DNA of 64,000 nt from Plantactinospora endophytica (GCF_016862915.1 NZ_BONW01000012.1:124001-188000), one strand, 5' to 3'; positions 34,592 through 43,840 are shown, counted from the first letter of the stretch. The notes: a model not told the origin generated them from the letters alone. Program-made: numbers and translations.

Positions 34592-36331
34592 CTACTCCAC
34601 GGTGCCCGGCTGTCGGGACGGTAGGACGATCCACGTGCCGAGCGCGTACATCGCGAGGCCGAGGACGACGAAGCCCAGCGCCACCGGGTACCGCAGGCCC
34701 GGCGGCATGTAGGTGGCGAGGAACCAGGTGTGGTGCAGCATGTCGCGGCTCACGAACACCGCCGCCAGGATGCCCTGCGGGATCAGCGGGATCGCGGCGA
34801 AGCCGAAGCACCACCACGCCACCGCCTTGCGGGGTTTGGACAGTTCCGTGAACCGTGACTGGACCGTCCCGCCGGCCTTGCGGCCGGTACGCATGGTGGA
34901 CAGCAGTTCCGGCCCGCGCTCCCGGAGCCGGGCCGAGGCCAGCCGCCCGAAACCCCACCAGCAGAGCGCACCCGTGACAATCCCGACGACCACCCCGGCC
35001 CAGCCGAACCGGATCGCCACGAAACCCGCCGGCAGCGCGGTCGCGACGATCAGGGCGAGCGCCAGGTACGCCTGACCGGTCAGGCTTCCCTCGTCCTCGC
35101 TGGTCCGCAACGGGTTGTTCGCCCGCTTGTGCGGGTCGGTGCCCGGCACCAGGCCGTAGACGGAGATCAACGGGACCAGGCCCGCCGCGCCGCCGAGCAG
35201 CGCCGGCAGCAGGGCGAGGATCAGCGGCCACGGGCCACCGGTGACCGCCGTACAGACCACGGTCAGCAGCACCGCCACCGGGGCGTGCGTCGCCAGCCAC
35301 GCGAGCTGCCGTCCGCGTACGTCCGAAGCGGCCGGCGTCATCAGCGTCAACCACAGCGCCGTGCCGTCGGTACCGTAGACGTTGGCCGCCATCGCGCCCG
35401 CCATCACGATGAACACCGGGCCCGCGTACGGCAGCATCCCGTTCCACCCCACCAGCAGCGGGCTCGCGGCGAAGCAGACGCCGTAGGCGAACGCGAACGT
35501 GAACTGGTAGTTCCGCACCAGGTCGCGCGACGAGGTCCGCAGTTCCTTGGCGACGATCGCCCCGTCTGCGGTGCGCGCGAGGAAGGGCCTGCGGGCCCGC
35601 CCCGACGCCCGGGACGCACCGACCCGCAGCCGCAGCAGCGCCGCCCACGCCAACAGCAGCAGCGCGATCAGCCCGGCGAGCGCGCCGAGAGCCCACCACG
35701 ACCCGCGCACCGCCAGCAGCCCCCAGCCGGACGGCAGGTACCGGACGAGCGGCGGCACCCCGGTCTGCCCCAGGGCCAGGAACACGACCCAGATCTGCCC
35801 GAGCCCGGCCAGGATCGCGCCGTTGAGCACGCCGGTGCTGATCGCGCCCAGCCGGCTGCGCAGCGCCAACCCGACCAGCCCCACCGCCACCTTGGACAGC
35901 AACACGAAAACGGCCAACTGCAGCAGCATCGCGGGTACCGCGACCAGCGCCGCGACCGGGCCGAGCCGCGCGCCGGCGACGACCAGCCCGAGCAGCGCGG
36001 TCAGGCTGACCAGCGGCGGCAGTCCGACGAACGCCGCCGCCAGCAGTCCGACCGCGAGACGGCGCGGCGGCAGGCCCAGCAGGGTGAAGTACTCCGGGCG
36101 CAGCGTCTCGTCACCGCCGCCCATGAAGACCGGGCCGAGGAGCCAGCCCAGCAACCACACCGCGTATGCGGCGGCGAGCAGGTCCAGGTCGCGGACCGCG
36201 AGATAGATCGTGCCGCCGGCGAGCACGATTCCCAGCACCGCGCCGAGTCCGGCGCTCTGGGCCCGTTCCCCGCGCAGGGCGTGGCACAGCGCCGCGACCT
36301 TCATCGCGGCCATCGTCAGCGCGACAGCCAC
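34592..36331 (-). CDS. ABC exporter large membrane subunit
   Basis: This 579-residue protein has roughly 12-14 hydrophobic helices and no ATPase motifs, as in the large ABC-2-like exporter permeases of actinobacteria. Segments include MKVAALCHALRG at the N terminus, LGLPPRRLAVGLL and RRPFLARTADGAIVAKELRTSSRDL in a cytosolic loop (quoted in part). Start ATG at 36331 overlaps the ATPase stop by 16 bp; ATG at 36313, just after that stop, is equally possible. Together they form a two-gene exporter. The substrate is unknown. It is convergent with the NLR gene, whose end is 126 bp away. Confidence 0.85.
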   Translation of the reverse strand: MAVALTMAAMKVAALCHALRGERAQSAGLGAVLGIVLAGGTIYLAVRDLDLLAAAYAVWLLGWLLGPVFMGGGDETLRPEYFTLLGLPPRRLAVGLLAAAFVGLPPLVSLTALLGLVVAGARLGPVAALVAVPAMLLQLAVFVLLSKVAVGLVGLALRSRLGAISTGVLNGAILAGLGQIWVVFLALGQTGVPPLVRYLPSGWGLLAVRGSWWALGALAGLIALLLLAWAALLRLRVGASRASGRARRPFLARTADGAIVAKELRTSSRDLVRNYQFTFAFAYGVCFAASPLLVGWNGMLPYAGPVFIVMAGAMAANVYGTDGTALWLTLMTPAASDVRGRQLAWLATHAPVAVLLTVVCTAVTGGPWPLILALLPALLGGAAGLVPLISVYGLVPGTDPHKRANNPLRTSEDEGSLTGQAYLALALIVATALPAGFVAIRFGWAGVVVGIVTGALCWWGFGRLASARLRERGPELLSTMRTGRKAGGTVQSRFTELSKPRKAVAWWCFGFAAIPLIPQGILAAVFVSRDMLHHTWFLATYMPPGLRYPVALGFVVLGLAMYALGTWIVLPSRQPGTVE

Positions 36332-37071
36332 GACAACTCCTTGACCCCGCCGTCCTCGCCGCCGACCAGGGCGACGAACGTGTCCTCCAGCGACCGCGAC
36401 CCGCGTACCTCGTCGAGCGGGCCCGCCGCGGCCACCCGCCCGGCGTCGACCACGGCGACATGGTCGCAGAGCTGCTCGACCAGCGCCATCACGTGACTGG
36501 AGAGCACGATGGAGCCACCGCCCCGGACGAAGCCGCGCAGGATCGTCTTGATCGTGGCGGCGGAGACCGGGTCCACCGCCTCGAACGGCTCGTCGAGCAC
36601 GAGCAGCCGGGGCGCGTGCAGCAGCGCGGTCGCCAGGCCGATCTTCTTACGCATGCCGGTCGAGTACTCGATCACCAGCGTGCCGCCGGCCCCGGACAGC
36701 TCCAGCACGTCGAGCAGTTCGTCGGCCCGACGCAGCACCTCGTCGCGCGGCATCCCGCGCAGCAGGCCGAGAAACGTGAGTACCTCGCGGCCGGTCAGCC
36801 GCTCCGGCATGGCGAGCCCGTCCGGCAGTACCCCGACGAGCGCTTTGGCCTCGTCGGGGGCGGACCAGACGTCGGCGCCGAAGATGCGGGCGGTACCTTC
36901 GTCGGGCCGCAGCAGGCCCACGGCCATCGAGAGGGTGGTGGTCTTGCCGGCACCGTTCTGCCCGACGAGCCCGTAGAAGGAGCCCTGCGGCACCCGCAGG
37001 TGGATCGCGTCGACGGCCAGCTTCTCGCCGAACCGTTTGGTCAACCCGTTGATTTCCAGCGCAGGCGTCAT
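36316..37071 (-). CDS. ABC transporter ATP-binding protein
   Basis: This 251-residue ATPase has Walker A GQNGAGKTT, signature-region YSTGMRKKIGLA, Walker B LLVLDEPFEAVD and a switch histidine in LSSHVMALVEQLC. The signature STGM in place of SGGQ is common in this exporter subgroup. ATG at 37071 is chosen because upstream sequence in frame is low-complexity. It is paired with the membrane subunit immediately downstream. The 289-base gap upstream (37072-37360) contains its promoter region but no gene; a loose inverted repeat CCGGTAC/GTACCGG lies at 37079-37121. Confidence 0.9.
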   Translation of the reverse strand: MTPALEINGLTKRFGEKLAVDAIHLRVPQGSFYGLVGQNGAGKTTTLSMAVGLLRPDEGTARIFGADVWSAPDEAKALVGVLPDGLAMPERLTGREVLTFLGLLRGMPRDEVLRRADELLDVLELSGAGGTLVIEYSTGMRKKIGLATALLHAPRLLVLDEPFEAVDPVSAATIKTILRGFVRGGGSIVLSSHVMALVEQLCDHVAVVDAGRVAAAGPLDEVRGSRSLEDTFVALVGGEDGGVKELSWLSR

Positions 37072-37360
37072 CGATCCCCCGGTACGTGGCGCGCCGAAAT
37101 GGCGTCGACATGTTGTACCGGATCTTGGCGACGGTGCGCCAGAGCCGTCCGGGTCGGAGTCCGTGCACTGTGTATGCCGGCGGCGACCTAATCCTGTGGG
37201 GTGACCCGGGGCATCGCGCCGGGGGTGGCACGTTCCGGCGCTACCGGGCCCACGGCAGGGGCACAGACCGGCCGGCCGGCGACCGTCCGGTCGCCGGCCG
37301 GACACCGACAGCACACTCCAGAGTCCCCACCCGGCCACGCCGACAGGCCAGGACGGTGCC

Positions 37361-38077
37361 TCACATCTGGCGCGGATGCTCCGGACGCGGCGACAGCGCC
37401 GGCCGACCCGACCCCTGCGGCGCGGCGGCAACCTGCGCACCGGCCTCCCGAGCGATCCGGTCCATCGTCCGGGCCAGATGCTCACTGCCGTCGTCGAGAT
37501 GCCGCGCCGCCGCCTGCATGTGCGAGATCATCATCTCGCCGAAGATCCGCAGCGCCTCCCGGGTCGCGACCGAGTCGTCGAAGTTCGACCCCGCCTGCGC
37601 CCGGTAGTCCTGCACCGCCCGCTCGGCCTCGTTCCGGGCGTCCTCGGCCGCCGCCCGCAGATAGTTCTCGTACTGCACCCGGGCGTACTCGGCGACCCGT
37701 CGGGCGTAGTCGTGCGCCTGGGCGATGATCTGCTCCGCCTCCCGCTGCGCCGCCGACAGCAGGTTCACCTCCTTCGCCCCCGGCAACTGCGGCCGGCTGC
37801 TGGCACTGGGCAACACCCCGTGCCGGTGCAGCTCCACATGGTCGTGCAGCCGCTGGTTCTCCGCCCGCAGATCCGCCAACTGGGTCGCCAACAGGTCCAA
37901 CTCGTCGGCGACCTGGTGCCGGAACCGGTCCACGTCCCGGTCGTCGTAGCCACGCCGGGTGAACGACGAACTGCTGAACTCCCACCGCCGGACCCGGTCC
38001 GCGGTCATCCGGACCCGCGGACTCGGACCGGACAGCGCCGTGGCGCGGTCGTACTCGCTGATCGGGCTGGCGCTCAC
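37361..38077 (-). CDS. DivIVA-like coiled-coil protein
   Basis: This 238-residue protein has an N-terminal DivIVA-type membrane-binding segment (about 30-60: WEFSSSSFTRRGYDDRDVDRF) followed by long coiled coil (about 50-85 and 110-200, with LLATQLADLRAENQRL). DivIVA relatives mark curved membrane and cell poles and organise growth or division. It is shorter than the main actinobacterial DivIVA/Wag31 and not beside division genes, so it is probably a paralogue. Its ATG overlaps the stop of the globin-reductase gene by 4 bp, making it the third gene of a haemoglobin operon. Confidence 0.83.
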   Translation of the reverse strand: MSASPISEYDRATALSGPSPRVRMTADRVRRWEFSSSSFTRRGYDDRDVDRFRHQVADELDLLATQLADLRAENQRLHDHVELHRHGVLPSASSRPQLPGAKEVNLLSAAQREAEQIIAQAHDYARRVAEYARVQYENYLRAAAEDARNEAERAVQDYRAQAGSNFDDSVATREALRIFGEMMISHMQAAARHLDDGSEHLARTMDRIAREAGAQVAAAPQGSGRPALSPRPEHPRQM

Positions 38078-39258
38078 TGCGTACCTCCGTCTGCCGGCCT
38101 CTGCTCCTGCACCTCACCGGTCCGCCGTCCGGGCGAATACCACTGCCCACCCAGCGCCTCGTAGTGCAGCTGCCCGGCGTGGTAACCGGCCTGCGCCAGG
38201 CCACTGACCGAACCCGACACCATCGGATCGGACCCGCAGACGAAGACGTGCCGGTTGCGCCAGTCGCCGTCGGCGAGGGCGCGGTCCACCACCTGGACGA
38301 ACTCACCGGGCCGTGACGGGTCGGCATTGACCACGTACGTCACCCGGAACCATGGATACGACGCCGCCAGCTTCTCGGTCGCCTCGACGTCGTAGAACTC
38401 GGTACGGGACCGGGCACCGACGTACGCGTCGACCCGCCGGCCACCGCCCTCCGCCGCCACCTGCTCCACCAGCGCCTTCAACGGCGCCCAGCCGGTGCCG
38501 TTGGCCAGCAGCAGCAGGTCGCCACCGCCGGCCGCCCGGCGCAACGTCAGCCGCTCCCCCACCGGGGCCGCCAGATGCACCTGGTCACCGACGCTCGTGC
38601 CGTACACCAGCCGGGAACTGACCGCACCGCCCGGCGCCGCCCGCACGTGCAACTCGATCGTGCCGTCGGCACGGGACGCGTTCGCCGGCGAGTAGTACCG
38701 CCACGCCCGGGTCGCCGGACTCGACACCCCGATCGACTGACCCGCCTCGAACGGCAGCAGGTACTGCGGACGCAACGTCAACACCGCGATGTCGAACGTC
38801 CGCGACTCGTGCGCGACGACCTCGCCGACCCACCACGGCGGGCTGACGTTCTCCGCCGCCGTCGCACCGTCGGACATCACCTTCGCGACCAGCCCGTACG
38901 CCGCCGTCCAGTCCGCGGCCAGGTCCTCGGTCCACTGCTCGCCGAGGAAATGCGCCAGCGTGGCCAGCAGCGCCTCACCGACCGCCGGATAGTGCTCCGC
39001 CCGGACCGCGAACTTGCGGTGGTCGGCACCGAGCGACTGGAGGAAACCGACGAGCTGGTCCACCTGATCCACGTTGGACACGATGTGACCGAGGGCGGTG
39101 ACGAGCCGGTCCCGCTGCCCGGCCATGTTCGTCGGGAACATCTGCCGGACGTCGGGATGGGCGAGGAACAGAGTCGAGTAGAAGAAGAGCGGCACCTGGT
39201 CGCCGTGCCCGGCGACCAGGTGCCAGCTCTGCTTGAGACGAGCGACGTCCACGGTCAA
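38074..39258 (-). CDS. Globin-reductase fusion (flavohaemoglobin-like NO dioxygenase)
   Basis: This 394-residue protein has an N-terminal globin (1-135), in which Tyr B10 is Y27 in FFYSTLF, E7 is probably Q48 and the proximal His is H80 in ADHRKF, followed by HYPAVGEALLATL. The C-terminal FAD/NAD(P)H reductase (about 150-370) has RYYSPAN for FAD, GTGWAPLKAL for NADPH and VFVCGSDPMV. Flavohaemoglobins oxidise nitric oxide to nitrate. It overlaps the upstream truncated haemoglobin gene and the downstream DivIVA-like gene by 4 bp each, so all three are made together. Confidence 0.9.
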   Translation of the reverse strand: MTVDVARLKQSWHLVAGHGDQVPLFFYSTLFLAHPDVRQMFPTNMAGQRDRLVTALGHIVSNVDQVDQLVGFLQSLGADHRKFAVRAEHYPAVGEALLATLAHFLGEQWTEDLAADWTAAYGLVAKVMSDGATAAENVSPPWWVGEVVAHESRTFDIAVLTLRPQYLLPFEAGQSIGVSSPATRAWRYYSPANASRADGTIELHVRAAPGGAVSSRLVYGTSVGDQVHLAAPVGERLTLRRAAGGGDLLLLANGTGWAPLKALVEQVAAEGGGRRVDAYVGARSRTEFYDVEATEKLAASYPWFRVTYVVNADPSRPGEFVQVVDRALADGDWRNRHVFVCGSDPMVSGSVSGLAQAGYHAGQLHYEALGGQWYSPGRRTGEVQEQRPADGGTQ

Positions 39259-39701
39259 ACGCCCGCCGCAGTACCGCTCGACACCACCTGGTCGCGCACC
39301 GCACCCAACGTCGCCCGAACGTCGTCCAGGATGTCGTCGGGCACGCCGAGAGCGGTCAGGGTGTCGATCAGGTGCCCGCCGACCTTGGCGTAGTGCTCGT
39401 CCGGGATGTTCAGCGGCTGGTGCGCCTCGGCCAGGCCGCGCCCGGCGTAGGTGTTCGGCCCGCCCAGCACCACGGTCAGCATCAGCGCCAGGTGCCGCCG
39501 CTGCTCCTCCATGTTCACCGAGGTGAAGTAGCCGGCCAGCTCGGGGTCGGCGAGCACCCGGTCGTAGAACAGCCGCACGGCGGCCTTGACCGACTCCGCC
39601 CCGCCGATCCGCTCGTAGTGGGAGGGGCGGGCGGCACCGTTGCCGTTGGTCGTGGCGCCGTCCTCGGGCGATGCCACTGCACTGTCTTGGGGATCCGTCA
39701 C
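39255..39701 (-). CDS. Group I truncated haemoglobin (trHbN-like)
   Basis: This 148-residue protein has a disordered 28-residue N-terminal extension followed by the 2-on-2 globin: YERIGGAESVKAAVRLFYDR (with Tyr B10), LAGYF, then GGPNTYAGRGLAEAHQPLNI with the proximal histidine in AHQPL. In mycobacteria trHbN detoxifies NO with dioxygen. GTG at 39701 is chosen because GGAAGGAAG precedes it. It is first in the three-gene operon, ahead of a globin-reductase that could recycle its haem. Confidence 0.93.
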   Translation of the reverse strand: MTDPQDSAVASPEDGATTNGNGAARPSHYERIGGAESVKAAVRLFYDRVLADPELAGYFTSVNMEEQRRHLALMLTVVLGGPNTYAGRGLAEAHQPLNIPDEHYAKVGGHLIDTLTALGVPDDILDDVRATLGAVRDQVVSSGTAAGV

Positions 39702-39953
39702 GGTCTTCCTTCCGGCGCGAGGGGGATCGCGCGGCGTGTGGGGGGTGGCACCAACAGTGCCGACCCGGCGGGCGGACGGCCGACGGGCGGCACTGGGTGG
39801 GGACACTACCCCGCCCACCCGTTCCGTGTCATGCAACCCGAATCGGTGTCATCCGTACCCAACCGGGGCGGCGATCATCGCTGTCGATCTGAACCCGACC
39901 CATCATCCCCATCGGACCCCGCCCCGGCGACCCCGGTCACGGTGCGCGACGAC

Positions 39954-40709
39954 TCATCCCGCCAACGCGTCCCGGACCCCCGGCTCCGCCGGGCCGAGGA
40001 ACACCGGATCCCGCCCGGTCACCACGTCGTAGACCGCCTTCACCGCCGCGAAGTTCTCCCTGAACCCGCCCCACCGCCAAGCCCGCTCGAACCGGCGTAC
40101 CGAGTCGTCGCCGACACCGACCGCATCCAGGCCCACCCGCCGGCACACCGTCACCGCCCGCTCGACATGGAAACTCTGGGTGACCACAATGGCCCGGTCG
40201 ACGCCGAAAACCCGCCGCGCCCGTGAACACGAGTCGTAGGTGTCGAAGCCGGCGTGGTCCTGCACCACCTTGCCGGCCGGCACGCCGCGCTCCACCAGCC
40301 AGCGGCTCATCGCACCCGGCTCGTCGTACTCCCAGCGCCCGTGGTCGCCGGAGACCAGCAGCGCCCGGACCTTGCCGGCGTCCAGCAGCTCCTTGGCCAA
40401 CCCCAACCGGGCGGCCAGGAACGGCGACGGGGTGCCGTCCGGATACACCTGCGCGCCCAGCACCAGCGCGACCGGCGCCGCCGGAACGTCCGCCACCGCG
40501 AAGACATGGTTCTGCGCCGACCGCCGCACCCAGACCACACTGCCGACCACCGACACCGGCAACAGCAGCGCCGCGACCAGCAGGCCGAACCCGATCGTGC
40601 GCCGCCACCGACGGAGTCTCGGCGCGGCGGCGGCCACGGCCCGGACCAGGGCGGCGAATCGACGGGTACGACCGGAGCCGGACGATTCCGGCGACACAGC
40701 AGACGGCAT
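39954..40709 (-). CDS. SanA/YdcF-family membrane protein (DUF218, ElyC-like)
   Basis: This 251-residue protein has one membrane helix (about 38-58: FGLLVAALLLPVSVVGSVVW) and an extracytoplasmic DUF218 domain: VALVLGAQVYPDGTPSPFLAAR, quoted in part, LLVSGDHG and TYDSCSRARRVFGV. E. coli relatives SanA and ElyC affect envelope barrier and peptidoglycan-lipid supply. Start ATG at 40709 gives a short basic N terminus before the helix. It stands alone between the globin operon and the MerR gene. Confidence 0.88.
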   Translation of the reverse strand: MPSAVSPESSGSGRTRRFAALVRAVAAAAPRLRRWRRTIGFGLLVAALLLPVSVVGSVVWVRRSAQNHVFAVADVPAAPVALVLGAQVYPDGTPSPFLAARLGLAKELLDAGKVRALLVSGDHGRWEYDEPGAMSRWLVERGVPAGKVVQDHAGFDTYDSCSRARRVFGVDRAIVVTQSFHVERAVTVCRRVGLDAVGVGDDSVRRFERAWRWGGFRENFAAVKAVYDVVTGRDPVFLGPAEPGVRDALAG

Positions 40710-40920
40710 ACCGCCAATTATGCGGTGGCGATCATGACAGCTCGGCGGCACCGGAACCGGACACCCGACAACCTGCGTTCCGGAACGGGCGACCAGAACT
40801 CGTCACCACCGCTCCGAAATCGTCACCACCGCTCCGACAAACACCGGGCGGGGTCACGGCGGCGACCAGCGGGCGGGCTGACGTCCCAGCCAGCGGCGAC
40901 CAGCCGCCCCGCCCGGGACG

Positions 40921-41559
40921 TCAGCCCGCGCGCCGACGAGCCCGGCGGGCCGCCAACTCGTCACCGGCCTCCACCGCCGCCGGCTCCGGCGACTCGCCCG
41001 CCAACGGCACCTCACCGGCCGGCTCCGCCGGCAGATGCGACAGCGAGCCCTGGACCTCCTTGAACGCCCCACCGATGGCGATCCCGAACACCCCCTGCCC
41101 ACCCTGCAACAGGTCGACGACCTCCTCCGGAGAACGGCACTCGTAGACCGTCGTTCCGTCCGAGATCAGCGTGATCCCGGCCAGGTCCGCCACCCCACGC
41201 GACCGCAGCGCGTCGATCGCCCGCCGGATGTTCTGCAACGACACGCCCGCGTCCAGCAGCCGCTTGACCACCTTCAGCACGACCAGGTCACGGAACGAGT
41301 AGAGCCGCTGCGTCCCCGACCCGGAGGCGTCCCGCACACTCGGCACCACCAGCGCCGTACGCGCCCAGTAGTCGAGCTGCCGGTAGCTGATCCCTACCGC
41401 GTGGCATGCCGTCACGCCCCGGTAGCCGACCGAGCCGTCCTCCACCGACAACCCCGGGACCGGGTGCTCCTCCGCACCCCCACGAGGCCCGTCGACGTGC
41501 CGCTGATCCATACCCTGAGGATTCGACCTACCCGGATCAGGGTCCTGTGGCTCATGCAT
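40921..41559 (-). CDS. MerR-family regulator (Rv1830-like)
   Basis: This 212-residue protein has a disordered N terminus of about 45 residues and a MerR winged helix (GYRGVTACHAVGISYRQLDYW, then TQRLYSFRDLVVLKVVKRLLD), followed by a dimerisation helix and a C-terminal domain with GITLISDGTTVYEC. No metal-binding cysteine pair is visible. It corresponds by position to M. tuberculosis Rv1830 at the end of the gcvH-garA block. ATG at 41559 is preceded by GGGAGG. Confidence 0.9.
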   Translation of the reverse strand: MHEPQDPDPGRSNPQGMDQRHVDGPRGGAEEHPVPGLSVEDGSVGYRGVTACHAVGISYRQLDYWARTALVVPSVRDASGSGTQRLYSFRDLVVLKVVKRLLDAGVSLQNIRRAIDALRSRGVADLAGITLISDGTTVYECRSPEEVVDLLQGGQGVFGIAIGGAFKEVQGSLSHLPAEPAGEVPLAGESPEPAAVEAGDELAARRARRRAG

Positions 41560-41773
41560 CGGACAACCTCCCCGCCCGTGCGGTGACACGTCGTTTCCGG
41601 GACGTGCACCCCTCGACAGGCCCAACCCTATAGGCCGGCTGGAGGGTTGCCCGGCAGGAAATGCCGCGACACGCCGCACTCGGGGATCACCGCAGGGTTA
41701 CCACACGGGCGAATGGATCGTTACCCGACAACCAGCCGCCGACACCGACCCGGCCGACCGGACCGAGCCGCCG

Positions 41774-42238
41774 TCAGCCGGCGAAGTCCTCCGGACGGAC
41801 CTGCTCCAGGAACTCCCGGAACTTCTCCACCTCGTCCTCCTGCTCGTCCGGAATGATGATCCCGGCCTCGGTGAGCACCTGCTCCGCACAACGGATCGGC
41901 GCACCCACCCGCAACGCCAACGCGATCGAGTCGGACGGTCGGGCCGACACCCGCAGACCGTCCCCGATCAGCAGATCGGCGTAGAAGACGTTCTCCTTCA
42001 ACTCGACGATCTCCACCGCCCGCAGCGGGGCCTGCAACGCGGCGAGGATGTCCCGGAGCAGATCGTGGGTCAGCGGCCGGGCCGGCTTGACCCCCTGCTG
42101 CTCGTAGGCGATCGCGGTGGCCTCCACCGCACCGATCCAGATCGGCAGATAACGGTCGCCCTCGACCTCTCTGAGCAAAACGATCGGTTGGTTGGTGGGT
42201 AGCTCCACCCGAACCCCGACCACGCTCAGCTCGCGCAC
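41774..42238 (-). CDS. Bifunctional nuclease family protein (BFN, DUF151)
   Basis: This 154-residue protein has the family pattern LPIWIGAVEATAIAYEQQGV, PLTHDLLRDIL and FYADLLIGDGLRVSARPSDSIALALR, quoted in part. Plant relatives have RNase and DNase activity; the bacterial role is unclear. The GTG start has GGAGG at proper spacing. Its position between two MerR genes matches the M. tuberculosis order (Rv1829). Confidence 0.93.
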   Translation of the reverse strand: MRELSVVGVRVELPTNQPIVLLREVEGDRYLPIWIGAVEATAIAYEQQGVKPARPLTHDLLRDILAALQAPLRAVEIVELKENVFYADLLIGDGLRVSARPSDSIALALRVGAPIRCAEQVLTEAGIIIPDEQEDEVEKFREFLEQVRPEDFAG

Positions 42239-42527
42239 CGCTGCCTCCGTGTCGCCGTCGTCTCGTGCCCCACCACCGTCCTGCGGCGGCCGATGCTACC
42301 CGCCGCCGAGGCTGGTATGCCCCTTCCCTGCACGGTACACGGGCTCGGATAACACCGCCCCACGCGCGCCGCCTGCGTACCCGCCGCACCGCACGGGTTA
42401 CCCCGGGAAGCGTACGCCACGCCCACCGCCGCAGATCTTTCCTGCTGTCCGAGTGCGCCAAGCCACACCGACACAGCGTCAACCGGCGCAGAGCCGGCCC
42501 GGACGGCATCAACCGCCGCCCCGACCG

Positions 42528-43391
42528 TCACCGCCCCAACGTCCCGCGCAACCCCACCCGGACCAGCGCCGCGTGCAACCGCTGCGACAGGCCCACCAAC
42601 TCCCGCGCCGCCTCCGCCGCCCGCGCCCGGGCCGCCGGATCGCTCTGCCGAGCCAACGGCGCCACCAACTGGGCGAACAAACCCACCTCGCGATCCGCCG
42701 CCGTCCGATAACCACGCAGATGCCGTGGCTCCAGCCCGTACGCCGCCAACCCCGCCACCGCCTGCGCGATCACCAACGCGTCCGCGTCGTACCAGCCCGG
42801 CGGATGCGACACCAACAGCCCCATCCGCTCCAACTCGGCCAACAACGGCTCGGCGAGCCCGCTACGGGACACCAACTCGGACCGACCCAGCCGGGCATCG
42901 GACGACTCGGCAACCGGAGCGGCAACCTCCCGCCCCGGCACCTCACCGTCCGGCCCCACCGCGACCAGCGACGGCCGATGCCGCTCCGGCCCCGGCAACC
43001 CGTCCCGGTCCGCCTCCGCGAGCTGCTCCCGGATCACCCGCAACGGCAGGTACTGGTCACGCTGAGCGGTCAACACGAACCGCAACCGCGCCACGTCGTC
43101 CCAGCTGTACTTGCGGTAACCCGCCGGCGTGCGCTGCGGCTCGACCAGACCCTCGGACTCGAGAAAGCGCAACTTCGAGATCGTCGTGTCGGGAAACTCG
43201 ACCCGTAGCTGCGCCAACACCTCACCGATACTCATCAGCGAACCCTTTCCCACCTCCCCCTGCGGTCCGTCGTGACCGTGAGTGGAAGTCGGAGGCCGCG
43301 CGCCGCGCGGATCAGCTGGGAAAAGGTTCGGTGGCTGGCCCCGAGCGGCCGTCCCCGGGCCGGGAACAGCCGCCGCCGCACTCTCGCTCAC
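42528..43391 (-). CDS. ftsR: MerR-family regulator FtsR
   Basis: This 287-residue protein is an Rv1828-type regulator. The HTH starts about residue 53: MSIGEVLAQLRVEFPDTTIS, then KLRFLESEGLVEPQRTPAGYRKY. C-terminal half includes PPGWYDADALVIAQAVAGLA. The Corynebacterium orthologue FtsR activates ftsZ. Its ATG overlaps the garA stop by 4 bp. The N-terminal 50 residues ahead of MSIGEV are longer than in mycobacteria; ATG at about 43235 may be a second start. Confidence 0.88.
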   Translation of the reverse strand: MSESAAAAVPGPGTAARGQPPNLFPADPRGARPPTSTHGHDGPQGEVGKGSLMSIGEVLAQLRVEFPDTTISKLRFLESEGLVEPQRTPAGYRKYSWDDVARLRFVLTAQRDQYLPLRVIREQLAEADRDGLPGPERHRPSLVAVGPDGEVPGREVAAPVAESSDARLGRSELVSRSGLAEPLLAELERMGLLVSHPPGWYDADALVIAQAVAGLAAYGLEPRHLRGYRTAADREVGLFAQLVAPLARQSDPAARARAAEAARELVGLSQRLHAALVRVGLRGTLGR

Positions 43392-43840
43392 CCCCGGACG
43401 GCCCCCTCCTCCGGACGCGGACCGGCGATGAAGACCAGCCGGAACTTGCCGACCTGGACCTCGTCGCCGTTGCTCAGCGTCGCTGCCTCGACCCGCTCCC
43501 GGTTCACGTACGTCCCGTTCAGCGAACCGACGTCGCGGACGGTGAACGTGCCACCGTCCCGGTGGAACTCGGCATGCCGGCGGGACACCGTGACGTCGTC
43601 CAGGAAGATGTCGCTGTCGGGGTGCCGACCACTCGTCGTCACATCGTGGTCCAACAGGAACCGGGCGCCGGCATTCGGGCCACGCCGAACCACCAGCAAC
43701 GCCATCCCCGGAGGCAGCGAGCCGGACATCCGGCTCGGCACCACGTCGGTCTCGGGCCCCTCCAACATCTCGTCGAGAGAACCAAGGTTCAGCGTCGATG
43801 TGACGTCGAGTGGGGGGAACTCGTCGTCTGGGCGCGTCAT
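43388..43840 (-). CDS. garA: FHA-domain signalling protein GarA/OdhI
   Basis: This 150-residue protein has a C-terminal FHA domain (about 53-130) with the phosphothreonine-binding residues in SGRHPDSD, SRRHAEF and GSLNGTYVN. In relatives the unphosphorylated form inhibits 2-oxoglutarate dehydrogenase and glutamate dehydrogenase, and Ser/Thr kinases switch this off at an N-terminal ETTS motif. Here the N terminus has DVTSTLNLGSLDEML at that place, so the phospho-site is probably TST rather than ETTS. ATG at 43840 follows GTGAGG. A kinase gene was not seen nearby. Confidence 0.92.
   Translation of the reverse strand: MTRPDDEFPPLDVTSTLNLGSLDEMLEGPETDVVPSRMSGSLPPGMALLVVRRGPNAGARFLLDHDVTTSGRHPDSDIFLDDVTVSRRHAEFHRDGGTFTVRDVGSLNGTYVNRERVEAATLSNGDEVQVGKFRLVFIAGPRPEEGAVRG

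Noticed and set aside
37079-37121. Inverted repeat CCGGTAC/GTACCGG before the ABC exporter as a GntR-type operator
   Set aside because: 7-bp arms 29 bp apart are likely by chance in this composition, and no GntR regulator is nearby.
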